A stretch of 64,000 nucleotides of DNA from Flavobacterium sp. LC2016-01 (GTDB lineage: Bacteria; Bacteroidota; Bacteroidia; Flavobacteriales; Flavobacteriaceae). The position numbers and the translations under genes were made by a program. Position 1 is the stretch's first letter. Every line of letters starts with the position of its first letter. Below, in pieces: positions 33,492-42,590 of the stretch. The stretch spans positions 310,001 through 374,000 of the forward strand of contig NZ_WMIC01000001.1 of the NCBI RefSeq assembly GCF_009711135.1, in the 5' to 3' direction. The notes under the pieces were generated by a model, which worked only from the letters and a program-made list of their open reading frames with translations, had not been told where the DNA came from and ran no database searches.

Positions 33492-35420
33492 ATGTTAAAA
33501 AGTAAAATCGACAAAGCAACGGGATTCGAAAAACGATTCGAAAACATCAATACGGTTGTTTTTGAAAATTCGTCAGATGCTTCAAAAGCAGTTGCTCAAG
33601 AAATTGCAGCTTTAATTCAGTCAAAACAAAAAGAAAATCAGCCTTGTATTTTAGGTTTGGCAACAGGCTCTTCGCCAAAAGGATTGTACGCTGAATTAGT
33701 TCGTCTGCATAAAGAAGAAGGTTTGAGTTTTAAAAACGTAATCAGTTTTAATTTGGATGAATATTATCCAATGGAACCAAACTCAATCAACAGTTATGTT
33801 CGTTTTATGAAAGAATTGCTGTTTGATCATGTCGATATTTTACCTGAAAATGCTCACGTTCCAGACGGACTTTTAACAAAAGAACAAATCGCCGATTATT
33901 GTCATGAATATGAAGCTAAAATCGAAGCTTTAGGCGGAATCGATTTGCAGATTCTTGGAATTGGAGGAAACGGACATATTGGTTTTAACGAATCAGGTTC
34001 GCTTCAAAACTCTAAAACACGTTTGGTGGCTTTGGATCATATTACAAGAGTTGCCGCAAGCAAAGATTTCTTCGGATTAAATAATACGCCAAGAACGGCA
34101 ATTACGCTTGGGGTTAAAAAAATCATGGAAGCCAAAAGAGTAATTTTATTGGCTTGGGGAGAAGGAAAAGCAAATATTGTAAAAAGATCTGTTGAGGATG
34201 AAGTTACGAACCGAGTTCCAGCTTCGTTTTTGCAGGAACATGATGATGCTGTTTTTATTTTAGATAAAGAAGCTTCTTCAAAACTAACAAGAATTAATAA
34301 GCCTTGGTTGGTTGAAAAAATTGAATGGACTGATAAATTAACGCGCAAAGCGGTTTTAGGATTAGCACTAGATCTTAAAAAACCAATTTTAAAACTTACC
34401 GATGCCGATTATATCGAAAACGGAATGAGCGATTTATTAGCAGATTCTGGTCCGGCATACGACACTAATATTAAAATTTTCAATAAACTTCAAAATACAA
34501 TTACGGGCTGGCCAGGTGGAAAACCAAATGCAGACGACACAAATCGTCCAGAAAGAGCAGAGCCGGCTAAAAAACGCGTATTGATTTTCAGTCCGCATCC
34601 AGATGACGATATTATCAGTATGGGAGGAACTTTCATGCGTCTGCAGGAGCAAGGGCATGAAGTTCATGTTGCGTACCAAACTTCAGGAAATATCGCTGTC
34701 GCGGATGATGAAGCGCTTCGTTTTGCAAGATTTGTAATTGATTACAATGAGAAATTCGGAATAAAAAGTGCTGAGGCGGATAATATCTATAAAAAAGCCG
34801 AATCATTTTTACAAAATAAAAAGAACAGTGAAATTGATATTCCAGAAGTTCGTTACATTAAAGGTTTGATCAGAAAAGGAGAGGCGAGAGCAACCAGTCA
34901 TTTTGTTGGTTTAACCGATGATCAGATTCATTTTATGGAATTGCCTTTTTATGAAACTGGAACAATCGAGAAAAAACCAATCGGACCAGAAGATATTCAG
35001 TTAACGGTTGATTTAATTGAAAAAATCAAACCGCATCAAATCTACGCAGCAGGAGATTTAGCAGATCCGCACGGAACACACAAAGTTTGTCTGGATGCTA
35101 TTTTTGAAGCTGTAAAAGTTCTAAAACCAAAATCATTTATGGATGACTGTTGGTTGTGGTTGTACCGCGGCGCTTGGCAGGAATGGGGAATTGATGAAGT
35201 TGAAATGGCTGTGCCAATGAGCCCAGACCAAGTTTTAGCCAAACGTCATGGAATCTTCAAACACCAATCGCAAAAAGACGGCGTTGTTTTTCAAGGAACT
35301 GATGCCAGAGAATTTTGGCAAAGAGCCGAAGACAGAAACAGCGAAACAGCAGCTTTATATCAGCAATTAGGTTTAGCAACTTATGCAGCGATGGAAGCTT
35401 TTGTGAGATGGCATTATTAA
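33492..35420 (+). CDS. nagB: glucosamine-6-phosphate deaminase-like protein fused to a PIG-L/LmbE deacetylase
   Basis: A 642-residue two-domain protein. Residues about 1-280 are NagB-like: LGLATGSSPKGLYAEL, NLDEYYPM, LGIGGNGHIGFNE, with the usual Asp, His and Glu of aldose-ketose amino-sugar deamination. Residues about 375-640 are a PIG-L/LmbE zinc deacetylase: LIFSPHPDDDIISMGGTF (the common HPDD metal motif) and DPHGTHKVCLDA. The fusion could both deacetylate an N-acetylated sugar or sugar phosphate and deaminate the product, but the pairing is inferred. The whole length is in one frame, and such fusions are known in Bacteroidota. It is the last gene of the plus-strand arm; an octamer array begins at its stop codon. 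Confidence 0.85.
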   Translation: MLKSKIDKATGFEKRFENINTVVFENSSDASKAVAQEIAALIQSKQKENQPCILGLATGSSPKGLYAELVRLHKEEGLSFKNVISFNLDEYYPMEPNSINSYVRFMKELLFDHVDILPENAHVPDGLLTKEQIADYCHEYEAKIEALGGIDLQILGIGGNGHIGFNESGSLQNSKTRLVALDHITRVAASKDFFGLNNTPRTAITLGVKKIMEAKRVILLAWGEGKANIVKRSVEDEVTNRVPASFLQEHDDAVFILDKEASSKLTRINKPWLVEKIEWTDKLTRKAVLGLALDLKKPILKLTDADYIENGMSDLLADSGPAYDTNIKIFNKLQNTITGWPGGKPNADDTNRPERAEPAKKRVLIFSPHPDDDIISMGGTFMRLQEQGHEVHVAYQTSGNIAVADDEALRFARFVIDYNEKFGIKSAEADNIYKKAESFLQNKKNSEIDIPEVRYIKGLIRKGEARATSHFVGLTDDQIHFMELPFYETGTIEKKPIGPEDIQLTVDLIEKIKPHQIYAAGDLADPHGTHKVCLDAIFEAVKVLKPKSFMDDCWLWLYRGAWQEWGIDEVEMAVPMSPDQVLAKRHGIFKHQSQKDGVVFQGTDAREFWQRAEDRNSETAALYQQLGLATYAAMEAFVRWHY

Positions 35421-35440
35421 GATGCTAAGATTCTAAGATT
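35418..35440. repeat. short octamer repeat at the 3' end of the NagB gene
   Basis: TAAGATG, CTAAGATT, CTAAGATT: the reverse form of the CTTAGnAy octamers, phased at 8 bases. The first unit includes the TAA stop codon of the NagB-like gene. Confidence 0.65.
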
Positions 35441-35448
35441 TTATATTC

Positions 35449-35495
35449 GCCACGAATTCACGAATTGATTTAAATATAATTCGTGAATTCGTGGC
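35449..35495. repeat. inverted repeat GCCACGAATTCACGAATT
   Basis: Perfect 18-bp arms (35449-35466 and 35478-35495) enclose an 11-base A/T loop. Related elements are at 41941-41993 and 16926-17001. The stem could act as a terminator for the NagB gene. A fragment of the other repeat type (AATCCTTTTAATCTGTGGC) follows at about 35508. Confidence 0.8.
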
Positions 35496-35618
35496 GAAAA
35501 TCTTTTAAATCCTTTTAATCTGTGGCAAAAGAAAAAATAAGTGATAGTTTTGTATACAATTAAATTAAGCGGAATAATCTATTTTCTTTGTTCTAGCTTC
35601 TTTCTTCTCTAAAAAAAA

Positions 35619-35855
35619 ATGGAACAAGACAAAAAACTTCTCATAAAATTAGCACACACTAAAATGCCTTTCGGGAAATACGAAGGCCGTTTTTTAATTG
35701 ATTTACCCGAATATTATGTGGTTTGGTACCACAATAAAGGTTTTCCAAATGGAGAATTAGGACAGCAATTGCAGCTTATTTATGAATTAAAATTAAACGG
35801 TTTGGAAGAATTGATACGGAATATTAAGAAGCAATATCCAAAACCTATTAAATAG
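35619..35855 (+). CDS. DUF3820 family protein
   Basis: A 78-residue protein with the DUF3820 pattern MPFGKYEGRFLIDLPEYYVVW then YHNKGFPNGELGQQL. The family is small, cytoplasmic and of unknown function; some relatives of this fold occur near nucleases. The gene stands alone between the sugar locus and pyrG. The ATG at 35619 gives MEQDKKLLIKLAHT. Confident as a real gene because of the conserved motif despite the short length. Confidence 0.85.
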   Translation: MEQDKKLLIKLAHTKMPFGKYEGRFLIDLPEYYVVWYHNKGFPNGELGQQLQLIYELKLNGLEELIRNIKKQYPKPIK

Positions 35856-35904
35856 TAAGAAAAATCTTTGGCGGTTTAAAATTTTTTATTTAAGTTTGAA
35901 ATAC

Positions 35905-36003
35905 AAAAATATTATAATTTCCAAAAACAAAATGATACCACAGAATTCAAGCCTGAATTCATAAATGTGTACAAGTCAGTGTTTTTCAAATTATAATATT
36001 TTT
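35905..36003. other. inverted repeat with an inner hairpin, pyrG upstream gap
   Basis: AAAAATATTATAATTT (35905-35920) and AAATTATAATATTTTT (35988-36003) are perfect 16-bp arms 67 bases apart. Inside lies GAATTCA-AGCC-TGAATTC (35943-35960), a perfect 7-bp hairpin. Together they could form a branched RNA or act as the terminator of the DUF3820 gene, since Ts follow. The gap 35856-36274 has no gene. Confidence 0.5.
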
Positions 36004-36142
36004 TTTTGGTTTAAAACCTGCGTTGTGGTGACATTTATTAATATACTTCTTTATTTATTTTCTTTTAAAGTCTTCTCAAAAAATTTTTGAACTCAGAAAT
36101 AAGGACTTTCCTCAAAAAAAACTCTAATTAAAAGTTAAAATT

Positions 36143-36168
36143 ATCGATTACCAAACCAAGTAATCGAT
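36143..36168. promoter_or_regulatory. dyad ATCGATTAC-N8-GTAATCGAT upstream of pyrG
   Basis: Perfect 9-bp arms around an 8-base spacer, centred about 75 bp before the pyrG -7 element. Spacing and symmetry fit a regulator site; it could also be an RNA hairpin of an upstream transcript. Confidence 0.4.
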
Positions 36169-36223
36169 CTGTTTAAAAATTTGCAAATTATCTCATAATC
36201 TAATTGATAAATTGTCTAATTAA

Positions 36224-37888
<1,665 letters not shown>

Positions 37889-37965
37889 TAATTCATTCTA
37901 AGAGGTGTAACTTTTAACTTAAACGGATAACTAATAACCTCGAACGAATAACTTTTTTAAAAATA

Positions 37966-39876
37966 ATGGAAGAAAAAAAATTTGACCTTAATTCAATCAT
38001 TGGTTTTGTATTGATATTTGGAATTTTGATTTGGATCATGTATCAAAATCAACCTTCTGAGAAGGAAATTGCTGCTGAAAAAGCCAAGAAAGAATTAGTT
38101 GCTAAGCAAGAAGCTCAAGCAAAAGCTGATAAAACTAAAACTGCTGTTGCACCAGTTGCAGCAACAACTCCAGGTGATACAGTTCAATTAGCGCAATTGC
38201 AAAAAACTTTAGGTGGTTTTGCTTATTCTGCGACGCTTCCTTCTGCAAAAGAATCTTTTACAACAATCGAAAACGAAAAGATTAAACTTAAAATTGCTAA
38301 CAAAGGCGGTTACATCGTTGAAGCAACTTTAAAAGAATTTGAAAAGTTTAAAAAAGGTTCTAAACAATTAGTTGAGTTAATTAAAGACAATAATTCAAAC
38401 TTAAATATTCAGTTACAGACTACTGACAACAGAACTTTAAATTCTAAAGATTTGTATTTTGAGCCAACATTAGAAAAAGTGGGTCAAGATCAGGTTTTGT
38501 CAATGCGTTTGAAAGCGGGTGCAAATGAATTCTTAGAGTACAAATATGTTTTAAAGCCAAATGATTATTTAGTTGGTTTTGATATTCGTTCTCAAGGACT
38601 TAATAAAGTTTTAAATGTTGCAAAACCATTAGATTTACAATGGGATTTAAAAACATACAGAAACGAGAAAAGTATTTCATATGAAAACCGTTTCTCTCAG
38701 GTTGATTACAAATACGAAGATTCAAAATACAGCAATGTAAGCGGTAATGGTCAAGGAAAAGAGGAAACGCCAACAAAAGTGAGTTTCGTAGCTTTCAAAC
38801 AGCACTTTTTTACTACTATTTTAGCGACTGAAAAGCCTTTTGAAACTTCAAAATTACAATCGGATAATTTAGTTAAAGACGAAAAAATTGATACTGTTTT
38901 TACAAAACAATTCAGAGCTAATTTGCCTTTAGCATTCTCAAATGGAGAAGTTGATTACAAAATGAGTTTGTATTTTGGTCCTGCAGATTATAAGACATTA
39001 AAAGCTTACGATAAAAATTTCGAAAAAATTATTCCATTAGGATGGGGAATTTTTGGATGGATCAACAAATGGATCTTTATTCCTTTATTTGGATTCTTAA
39101 GTTCAACAATGGGACTTTCATTAGGAATTGCAATTATCATCTTTACCATTATCATCAAATTGGCAATGTCGCCAATTACATATAAATCGTTCTTGTCTCA
39201 GGCTAAAATGAAAGTTTTAAGACCTGATATTACAGAGTTGGGAGAAAAATACAAAAAAGACCCAATGAAAAAACAGCAGGAAACAATGAAACTGTACAAC
39301 AAAGCAGGAGTAAACCCAATGGCAGGATGTATCCCAGCATTGATTCAGCTTCCTTTTATGTACGCATCGTTCCAGTTTTTCCCGGCGGCTTTTGAGTTGA
39401 GACAAAAAAGCTTCCTTTGGGCAGACGATTTATCATCTTTTGACTCAGTTGTTAAATTGCCATTTTCTATTCCATTGTATGGAGATCATATCAGTTTGTT
39501 CCCAATCTTGGCAGCAATTGCAATTTTCTTCTATATGAAAATGACTTCAGGGGATCAACAAATGGCTGCGCCTCAGCAAGAAGGAATGCCAGATATGGCT
39601 AAAATGATGAAAATCATGATTTATGTTTCGCCATTAATGATGTTAATTTTCTTTAATAGCTATGGTGCAGGATTGAGTTTGTACAACTTTATTTCAAACT
39701 TAATTACTATCGGAATTATGTTTGTGATCAAGAATTACATTGTAGATAGTACTAAAATTCACGCTCAAATTCAGGAGAATAAACAAAAAGAGCCTAAAAA
39801 ACCTAGCAAATTCCAACAACGTCTTAATGAAGTAATGGAACAGCAAGAAGCTGCAAAAGCGAATAAAAAGAAATAG
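37966..39876 (+). CDS. yidC: membrane protein insertase YidC
   Basis: A 636-residue inner-membrane insertase and foldase that works alone or with SecYEG. The N-terminal transmembrane helix is at about 9-26 (FIIGFVLIFGILIWIMY region), followed by a large periplasmic beta domain (about 80-350). The conserved insertase core starts near GWGIFGWINKWIFIPLFGFL and contains AKMKVLRPDITELGEKYKKD, NPMAGCIPALIQLPFMYASF and further helices to about 585. The C terminus is Lys-rich, as usual for ribosome contact. Probably co-transcribed with pyrG; a clear terminator follows. Confidence 0.97.
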   Translation: MEEKKFDLNSIIGFVLIFGILIWIMYQNQPSEKEIAAEKAKKELVAKQEAQAKADKTKTAVAPVAATTPGDTVQLAQLQKTLGGFAYSATLPSAKESFTTIENEKIKLKIANKGGYIVEATLKEFEKFKKGSKQLVELIKDNNSNLNIQLQTTDNRTLNSKDLYFEPTLEKVGQDQVLSMRLKAGANEFLEYKYVLKPNDYLVGFDIRSQGLNKVLNVAKPLDLQWDLKTYRNEKSISYENRFSQVDYKYEDSKYSNVSGNGQGKEETPTKVSFVAFKQHFFTTILATEKPFETSKLQSDNLVKDEKIDTVFTKQFRANLPLAFSNGEVDYKMSLYFGPADYKTLKAYDKNFEKIIPLGWGIFGWINKWIFIPLFGFLSSTMGLSLGIAIIIFTIIIKLAMSPITYKSFLSQAKMKVLRPDITELGEKYKKDPMKKQQETMKLYNKAGVNPMAGCIPALIQLPFMYASFQFFPAAFELRQKSFLWADDLSSFDSVVKLPFSIPLYGDHISLFPILAAIAIFFYMKMTSGDQQMAAPQQEGMPDMAKMMKIMIYVSPLMMLIFFNSYGAGLSLYNFISNLITIGIMFVIKNYIVDSTKIHAQIQENKQKEPKKPSKFQQRLNEVMEQQEAAKANKKK

Positions 39877-39890
39877 TATTTAGATTGATA

Positions 39891-39924
39891 AAAAAAACCG
39901 CTGTTGCAAAACAGCGGTTTTTTT
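39891..39924. terminator. terminator between yidC and the FAS1 gene
   Basis: An 8-bp perfect stem, CCGCTGTT with AACAGCGG, encloses a GCAA (GNRA-type) tetraloop and has an A-run before and seven Ts after. It lies between converging genes, so it serves both strands. Confidence 0.93.
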
Positions 39925-39928
39925 ATGC

Positions 39929-40903
39929 TTAAAATTTAGGTAACAAAACTTTATCAATGACATGAATAACTCCATTTGAACATTGTACGTCTGTAGCTAT
40001 AATATTGCTGATTCTGTTATTTGCATCAGTAATTTTAGCTCCTCCGGTTAAGCCAATGGTGAAATTCTGACCGGCAAAATTGCTTACGATTTGACTATTT
40101 GTTAAAGAAGTTGAAAGTACGTTTGCGCCGGCAACCACATGATATTTTAAAGTTGTTTCTAAAACATTTACAGGGATAGCTGCAAGTCCGGAATATCCAG
40201 TTTCAGTTAAAAAATTAGAGAATGCTGTATTTGTAGGGGCAAAAACGGTGAATGGCGAACTAGCTGTACCAGATAAAATTCCCGCAAATCCAGATGATGG
40301 ATTATAGGTCAAGGCAGCAACCAGTGTTGTGAAATTTTTATTAGCTATTGCATGATTCACAACAGTTGGCAGTCCAATTACGCCATCTACAACATGAATA
40401 ATACCATTAGAAGCCGGGATATCAGCAATAGTTACCGTTGCTCCGCCATTTGCTTTTCCTCCGTTAATATCAACGCCAGAATTTTTTTCAAGGTACATAC
40501 TTATAGTGTTTGCAGCTGATGCGCTTCCTTTGGCCAATGTTTTGACATAACCTGTTGTGATTTCACTTGATTTTACTTTGGTGTTTAAAACATGATTTAA
40601 TAATAATTCTTTAAGTGCAGGTACGGGTACAGCATTCAGATCGGCATAACCATTTGCAGTTAGAAAAGCACTAAAAGCAGGATTTGTGGGAGCAAATACT
40701 GTAAAGGTGCCAGAAGATTTCAACGTTGTGGCTAAGTCTGCTTTTTGTAAAGCAGTTACCAGAGAGCTTAAATTTGGATTTGCTTGCGCAATCGATACAA
40801 TTGTTTGGGGATTTTGACTTGAATCGTCATCATTGTTGCAGGAAACAGTGACGAAAGTAATTAACGCTAAAAGAGCAATTAATTTGATTTTAATTGTTTT
40901 CAT
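39929..40903 (-). CDS. FAS1 (fasciclin) domain lipoprotein, two domains
   Basis: A 324-residue lipoprotein (lipobox VTVS-C, about C22) with two FAS1 domains, about 35-178 and 185-324. Each has the H1 motif (FTVFAPTNPAFSAFL and FTVFAPTNTAFSNFL) and ends in the H2-like NGIIHVVDGVIGLP or NGVIHVIDKVLLP. FAS1 domains mediate adhesion. The gene has several TTTGTTTAA boxes in its upstream region, which may mean regulation with genes of the same kind elsewhere. Convergent with yidC. Confidence 0.93.
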   Translation of the reverse strand: MKTIKIKLIALLALITFVTVSCNNDDDSSQNPQTIVSIAQANPNLSSLVTALQKADLATTLKSSGTFTVFAPTNPAFSAFLTANGYADLNAVPVPALKELLLNHVLNTKVKSSEITTGYVKTLAKGSASAANTISMYLEKNSGVDINGGKANGGATVTIADIPASNGIIHVVDGVIGLPTVVNHAIANKNFTTLVAALTYNPSSGFAGILSGTASSPFTVFAPTNTAFSNFLTETGYSGLAAIPVNVLETTLKYHVVAGANVLSTSLTNSQIVSNFAGQNFTIGLTGGAKITDANNRISNIIATDVQCSNGVIHVIDKVLLPKF

Positions 40904-40942
40904 AATATTGTTTTTTTTCGTTTGTACCGCTAAAGTAACTAT

Positions 40943-41104
40943 TTTGTTTAACTTTTTTTACTAAAAATTAAACAAATATTAAATTTAATATAGATTTAAC
41001 TATTTTGTTTAACAATGTAAGTTGTTGATTTTTAATTATTTGTATTAGTATGTTGTGTTTTTCTGTTTACTTCTGCTTATTTTGTTTAAGAAAAATTAAA
41101 CAAA
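40943..41104. promoter_or_regulatory. cluster of five TTTGTTTAA boxes
   Basis: TTTGTTTAA or its complement TTAAACAAA occurs at 40943-40951, 40968-40976, 41004-41012, 41081-41089 and 41096-41104. Two pairs are inverted repeats (spacers 16 and 6). All lie between the diverging FAS1 and MORN genes and look like binding sites for one regulator. The 306-base gap has no gene. Confidence 0.6.
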
Positions 41105-41157
41105 ATATAAAATGACATTTAAGACTTTAAAAATCAGGATAAAAGTAAAATTGGTCA

Positions 41158-41165
41158 TACTTTTG
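41158..41165 (+). promoter_or_regulatory. -7 element of the MORN gene
   Basis: TACTTTTG is an exact TAnnTTTG match 44 bases before the ATG at 41210; no TTG sits at the correct distance upstream. Confidence 0.5.
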
Positions 41166-41209
41166 CGATACTAAAACTGAATTTTTGTTGTTATAAAGAA
41201 AAACGAATT

Positions 41210-41914
41210 ATGAAAAAATTTTGGATTTTATTTTTAATAAGCACACTAGCTTTTTCGCAAGATTTTAATAAAGTCGATTCTGATGGTAAAAAAGACGGAG
41301 TTTGGAAAGGAACTTACGAACTTTCAAAACGCCCGCGTTATGAAGGAACTTTTAGTCATGGTAAAGAAACAGGAGTATTTAAATTTTTTGATGATACCAA
41401 AAAAGGCGACGTAATTGCAACTCGTGATTTTACTGCAAATGATGGAAGTTCATACACGATTTTTTATGATCAGAACAAGAATAAAGTAAGCGAAGGAAAA
41501 GAAGTTGGAAAATCGCGTGAAGGTGAATGGAAATATTACCACAAAGCTTCAAAGGTTATAATGACGCTTGAAAATTATAAAAATGGAAAGCTTGAAGGGA
41601 CAAGATCTGTCTATTATCCTGATGCAAAAATCGCCGAAGAAATGATTTATAAAAATGGTTCAAGAGAAGGGATTTATAAAAAATATGGGCAAAATGCAAT
41701 TCTGCTGGAGCAGTCAACTTATAGAGATAATGTTTATAATGGCGATGCTGTTTTCTATGATTCGGATGGTGTTATGGCGTCTAAAGGAAAATTTTTGAAT
41801 GGTAAAAAAGTGGGAATGTGGCAGTTTTATTCAAGAGGGAAATTAACCAAAGAAGTAAACATGAGCGACCCAAAAAGTAATTATAAAGCTGATTCAAAGC
41901 CAAAAATGGAATAA
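41210..41914 (+). CDS. exported MORN/YwqK-repeat protein
   Basis: A 234-residue protein with a signal peptide to about 17 (STLAFSQ). The body is made of YwqK-type (MORN-like) repeats with the pattern GxKEGxWKxY/Y-x-x-G-K-L: RYEGTFSHGKETGVFKFF, SREGEWKYYHKASK, GSREGIYKKYGQ, NGKKVGMWQFYSRGKL. Automated annotation often labels such proteins antitoxins; I see no toxin gene beside it and do not accept that label. A surface or envelope role is likely but unknown. Compare the much larger relative at 52783-56037. Confidence 0.85.
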   Translation: MKKFWILFLISTLAFSQDFNKVDSDGKKDGVWKGTYELSKRPRYEGTFSHGKETGVFKFFDDTKKGDVIATRDFTANDGSSYTIFYDQNKNKVSEGKEVGKSREGEWKYYHKASKVIMTLENYKNGKLEGTRSVYYPDAKIAEEMIYKNGSREGIYKKYGQNAILLEQSTYRDNVYNGDAVFYDSDGVMASKGKFLNGKKVGMWQFYSRGKLTKEVNMSDPKSNYKADSKPKME

Positions 41915-41940
41915 ATTGAGCTTTTTAAACTAAGTTTTTT

Positions 41941-41993
41941 TGCCACAAATTCACGAATTTATTTTAGAAGAAAAAATTTGTGAATTCGTGGCA
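41941..41993. repeat. inverted repeat TGCCACAAATTCACGAATTT
   Basis: 20-bp arms (41941-41960 and 41974-41993) pair with two mismatches that are G-T compatible in RNA, around a 13-base loop. It is the same family as 35449-35495. It may terminate the MORN gene. Confidence 0.75.
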
Positions 41994-42002
41994 AACTTTT
42001 TT

Positions 42003-42010
42003 TAAATTTG
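42003..42010 (+). promoter_or_regulatory. -7 element of the DUF4956 gene
   Basis: TAAATTTG matches TAnnTTTG exactly, 22 bases before the proposed ATG at 42033. The right arm of the upstream inverted repeat ends only nine bases before. Confidence 0.4.
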
Positions 42011-42032
42011 ATTGTCTAACACTTTGAAAGAA

Positions 42033-42590
42033 ATGGATTTAAACGAGTTGATTGGCCGATTTTTATTGTTGTTTTTTTCGATTTTGGTTTTGTATTTTTT
42101 CTCTAACCGAAAAGATAATGAAACCATAAATCCATTAATGGTAATTGTTGGGTTGTGTACTTTTTCGCTTTGTTATTTGTTTACCAAAATTGAAATTGGT
42201 GTCGGAATTGGTTTTGGCTTATTTGCGATTTTTTCCATTTTAAGATTCAGAACGCAGTCTTTTACCGTAAATGCGATTATTTTTCTTTTTGCAACAATCA
42301 CACTTTCGATTCTAGATATTATGTATCCGTATGAAAAAATTGAAGTGCTTTTATTTTTTCAATTGATAATTATCGGATTTTACATTGCAGCTTCGCTTAT
42401 CGTAAACAAAAAAGCTTCTAAATATTTAAATTCTGTTGATGTTAAAATCCCTCTTTTAAGCGATTTTTCTTTGGAGAATGGAAACGTACGAAAAGCGATT
42501 CAGGAAAAAATAAACATTCAAGATTTCGATTTTAAAATTGTATTGGTAAACACAGTTGCAAACGAAATTGAACTTCAGGTTTTTTACTGA
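42033..42590 (+). CDS. DUF4956 membrane protein
   Basis: A 185-residue inner-membrane protein with about four hydrophobic segments (LLLFFSILVLYFFS, MVIVGLCTFSLCYLF, VGIGFGLFAIFSILRFRTQ, VLLFFQLIIIGFYIAASLIV). FSILRFRTQ followed by a C-terminal cytoplasmic beta-like tail is typical of DUF4956, a family often found next to VTC-type polyphosphate polymerase and CotH genes, neither of which is present here. I took ATG 42033 (MDLNELIGRF) because the longer frame needs a TTG. Its stop abuts the convergent stop of the next gene with no spacer. Confidence 0.8.
   Translation: MDLNELIGRFLLLFFSILVLYFFSNRKDNETINPLMVIVGLCTFSLCYLFTKIEIGVGIGFGLFAIFSILRFRTQSFTVNAIIFLFATITLSILDIMYPYEKIEVLLFFQLIIIGFYIAASLIVNKKASKYLNSVDVKIPLLSDFSLENGNVRKAIQEKINIQDFDFKIVLVNTVANEIELQVFY

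Noticed and set aside
33492..35420. Frameshift joining two genes (NagB and PIG-L)
   Set aside because: The frame is continuous with good codon use throughout, and such fusions are known in Bacteroidota.
41210..41914. Antitoxin annotation for the YwqK/MORN protein (and the larger one at 52783-56037)
   Set aside because: Both carry signal peptides and no toxin gene lies beside either, so the toxin-antitoxin label is not supported.
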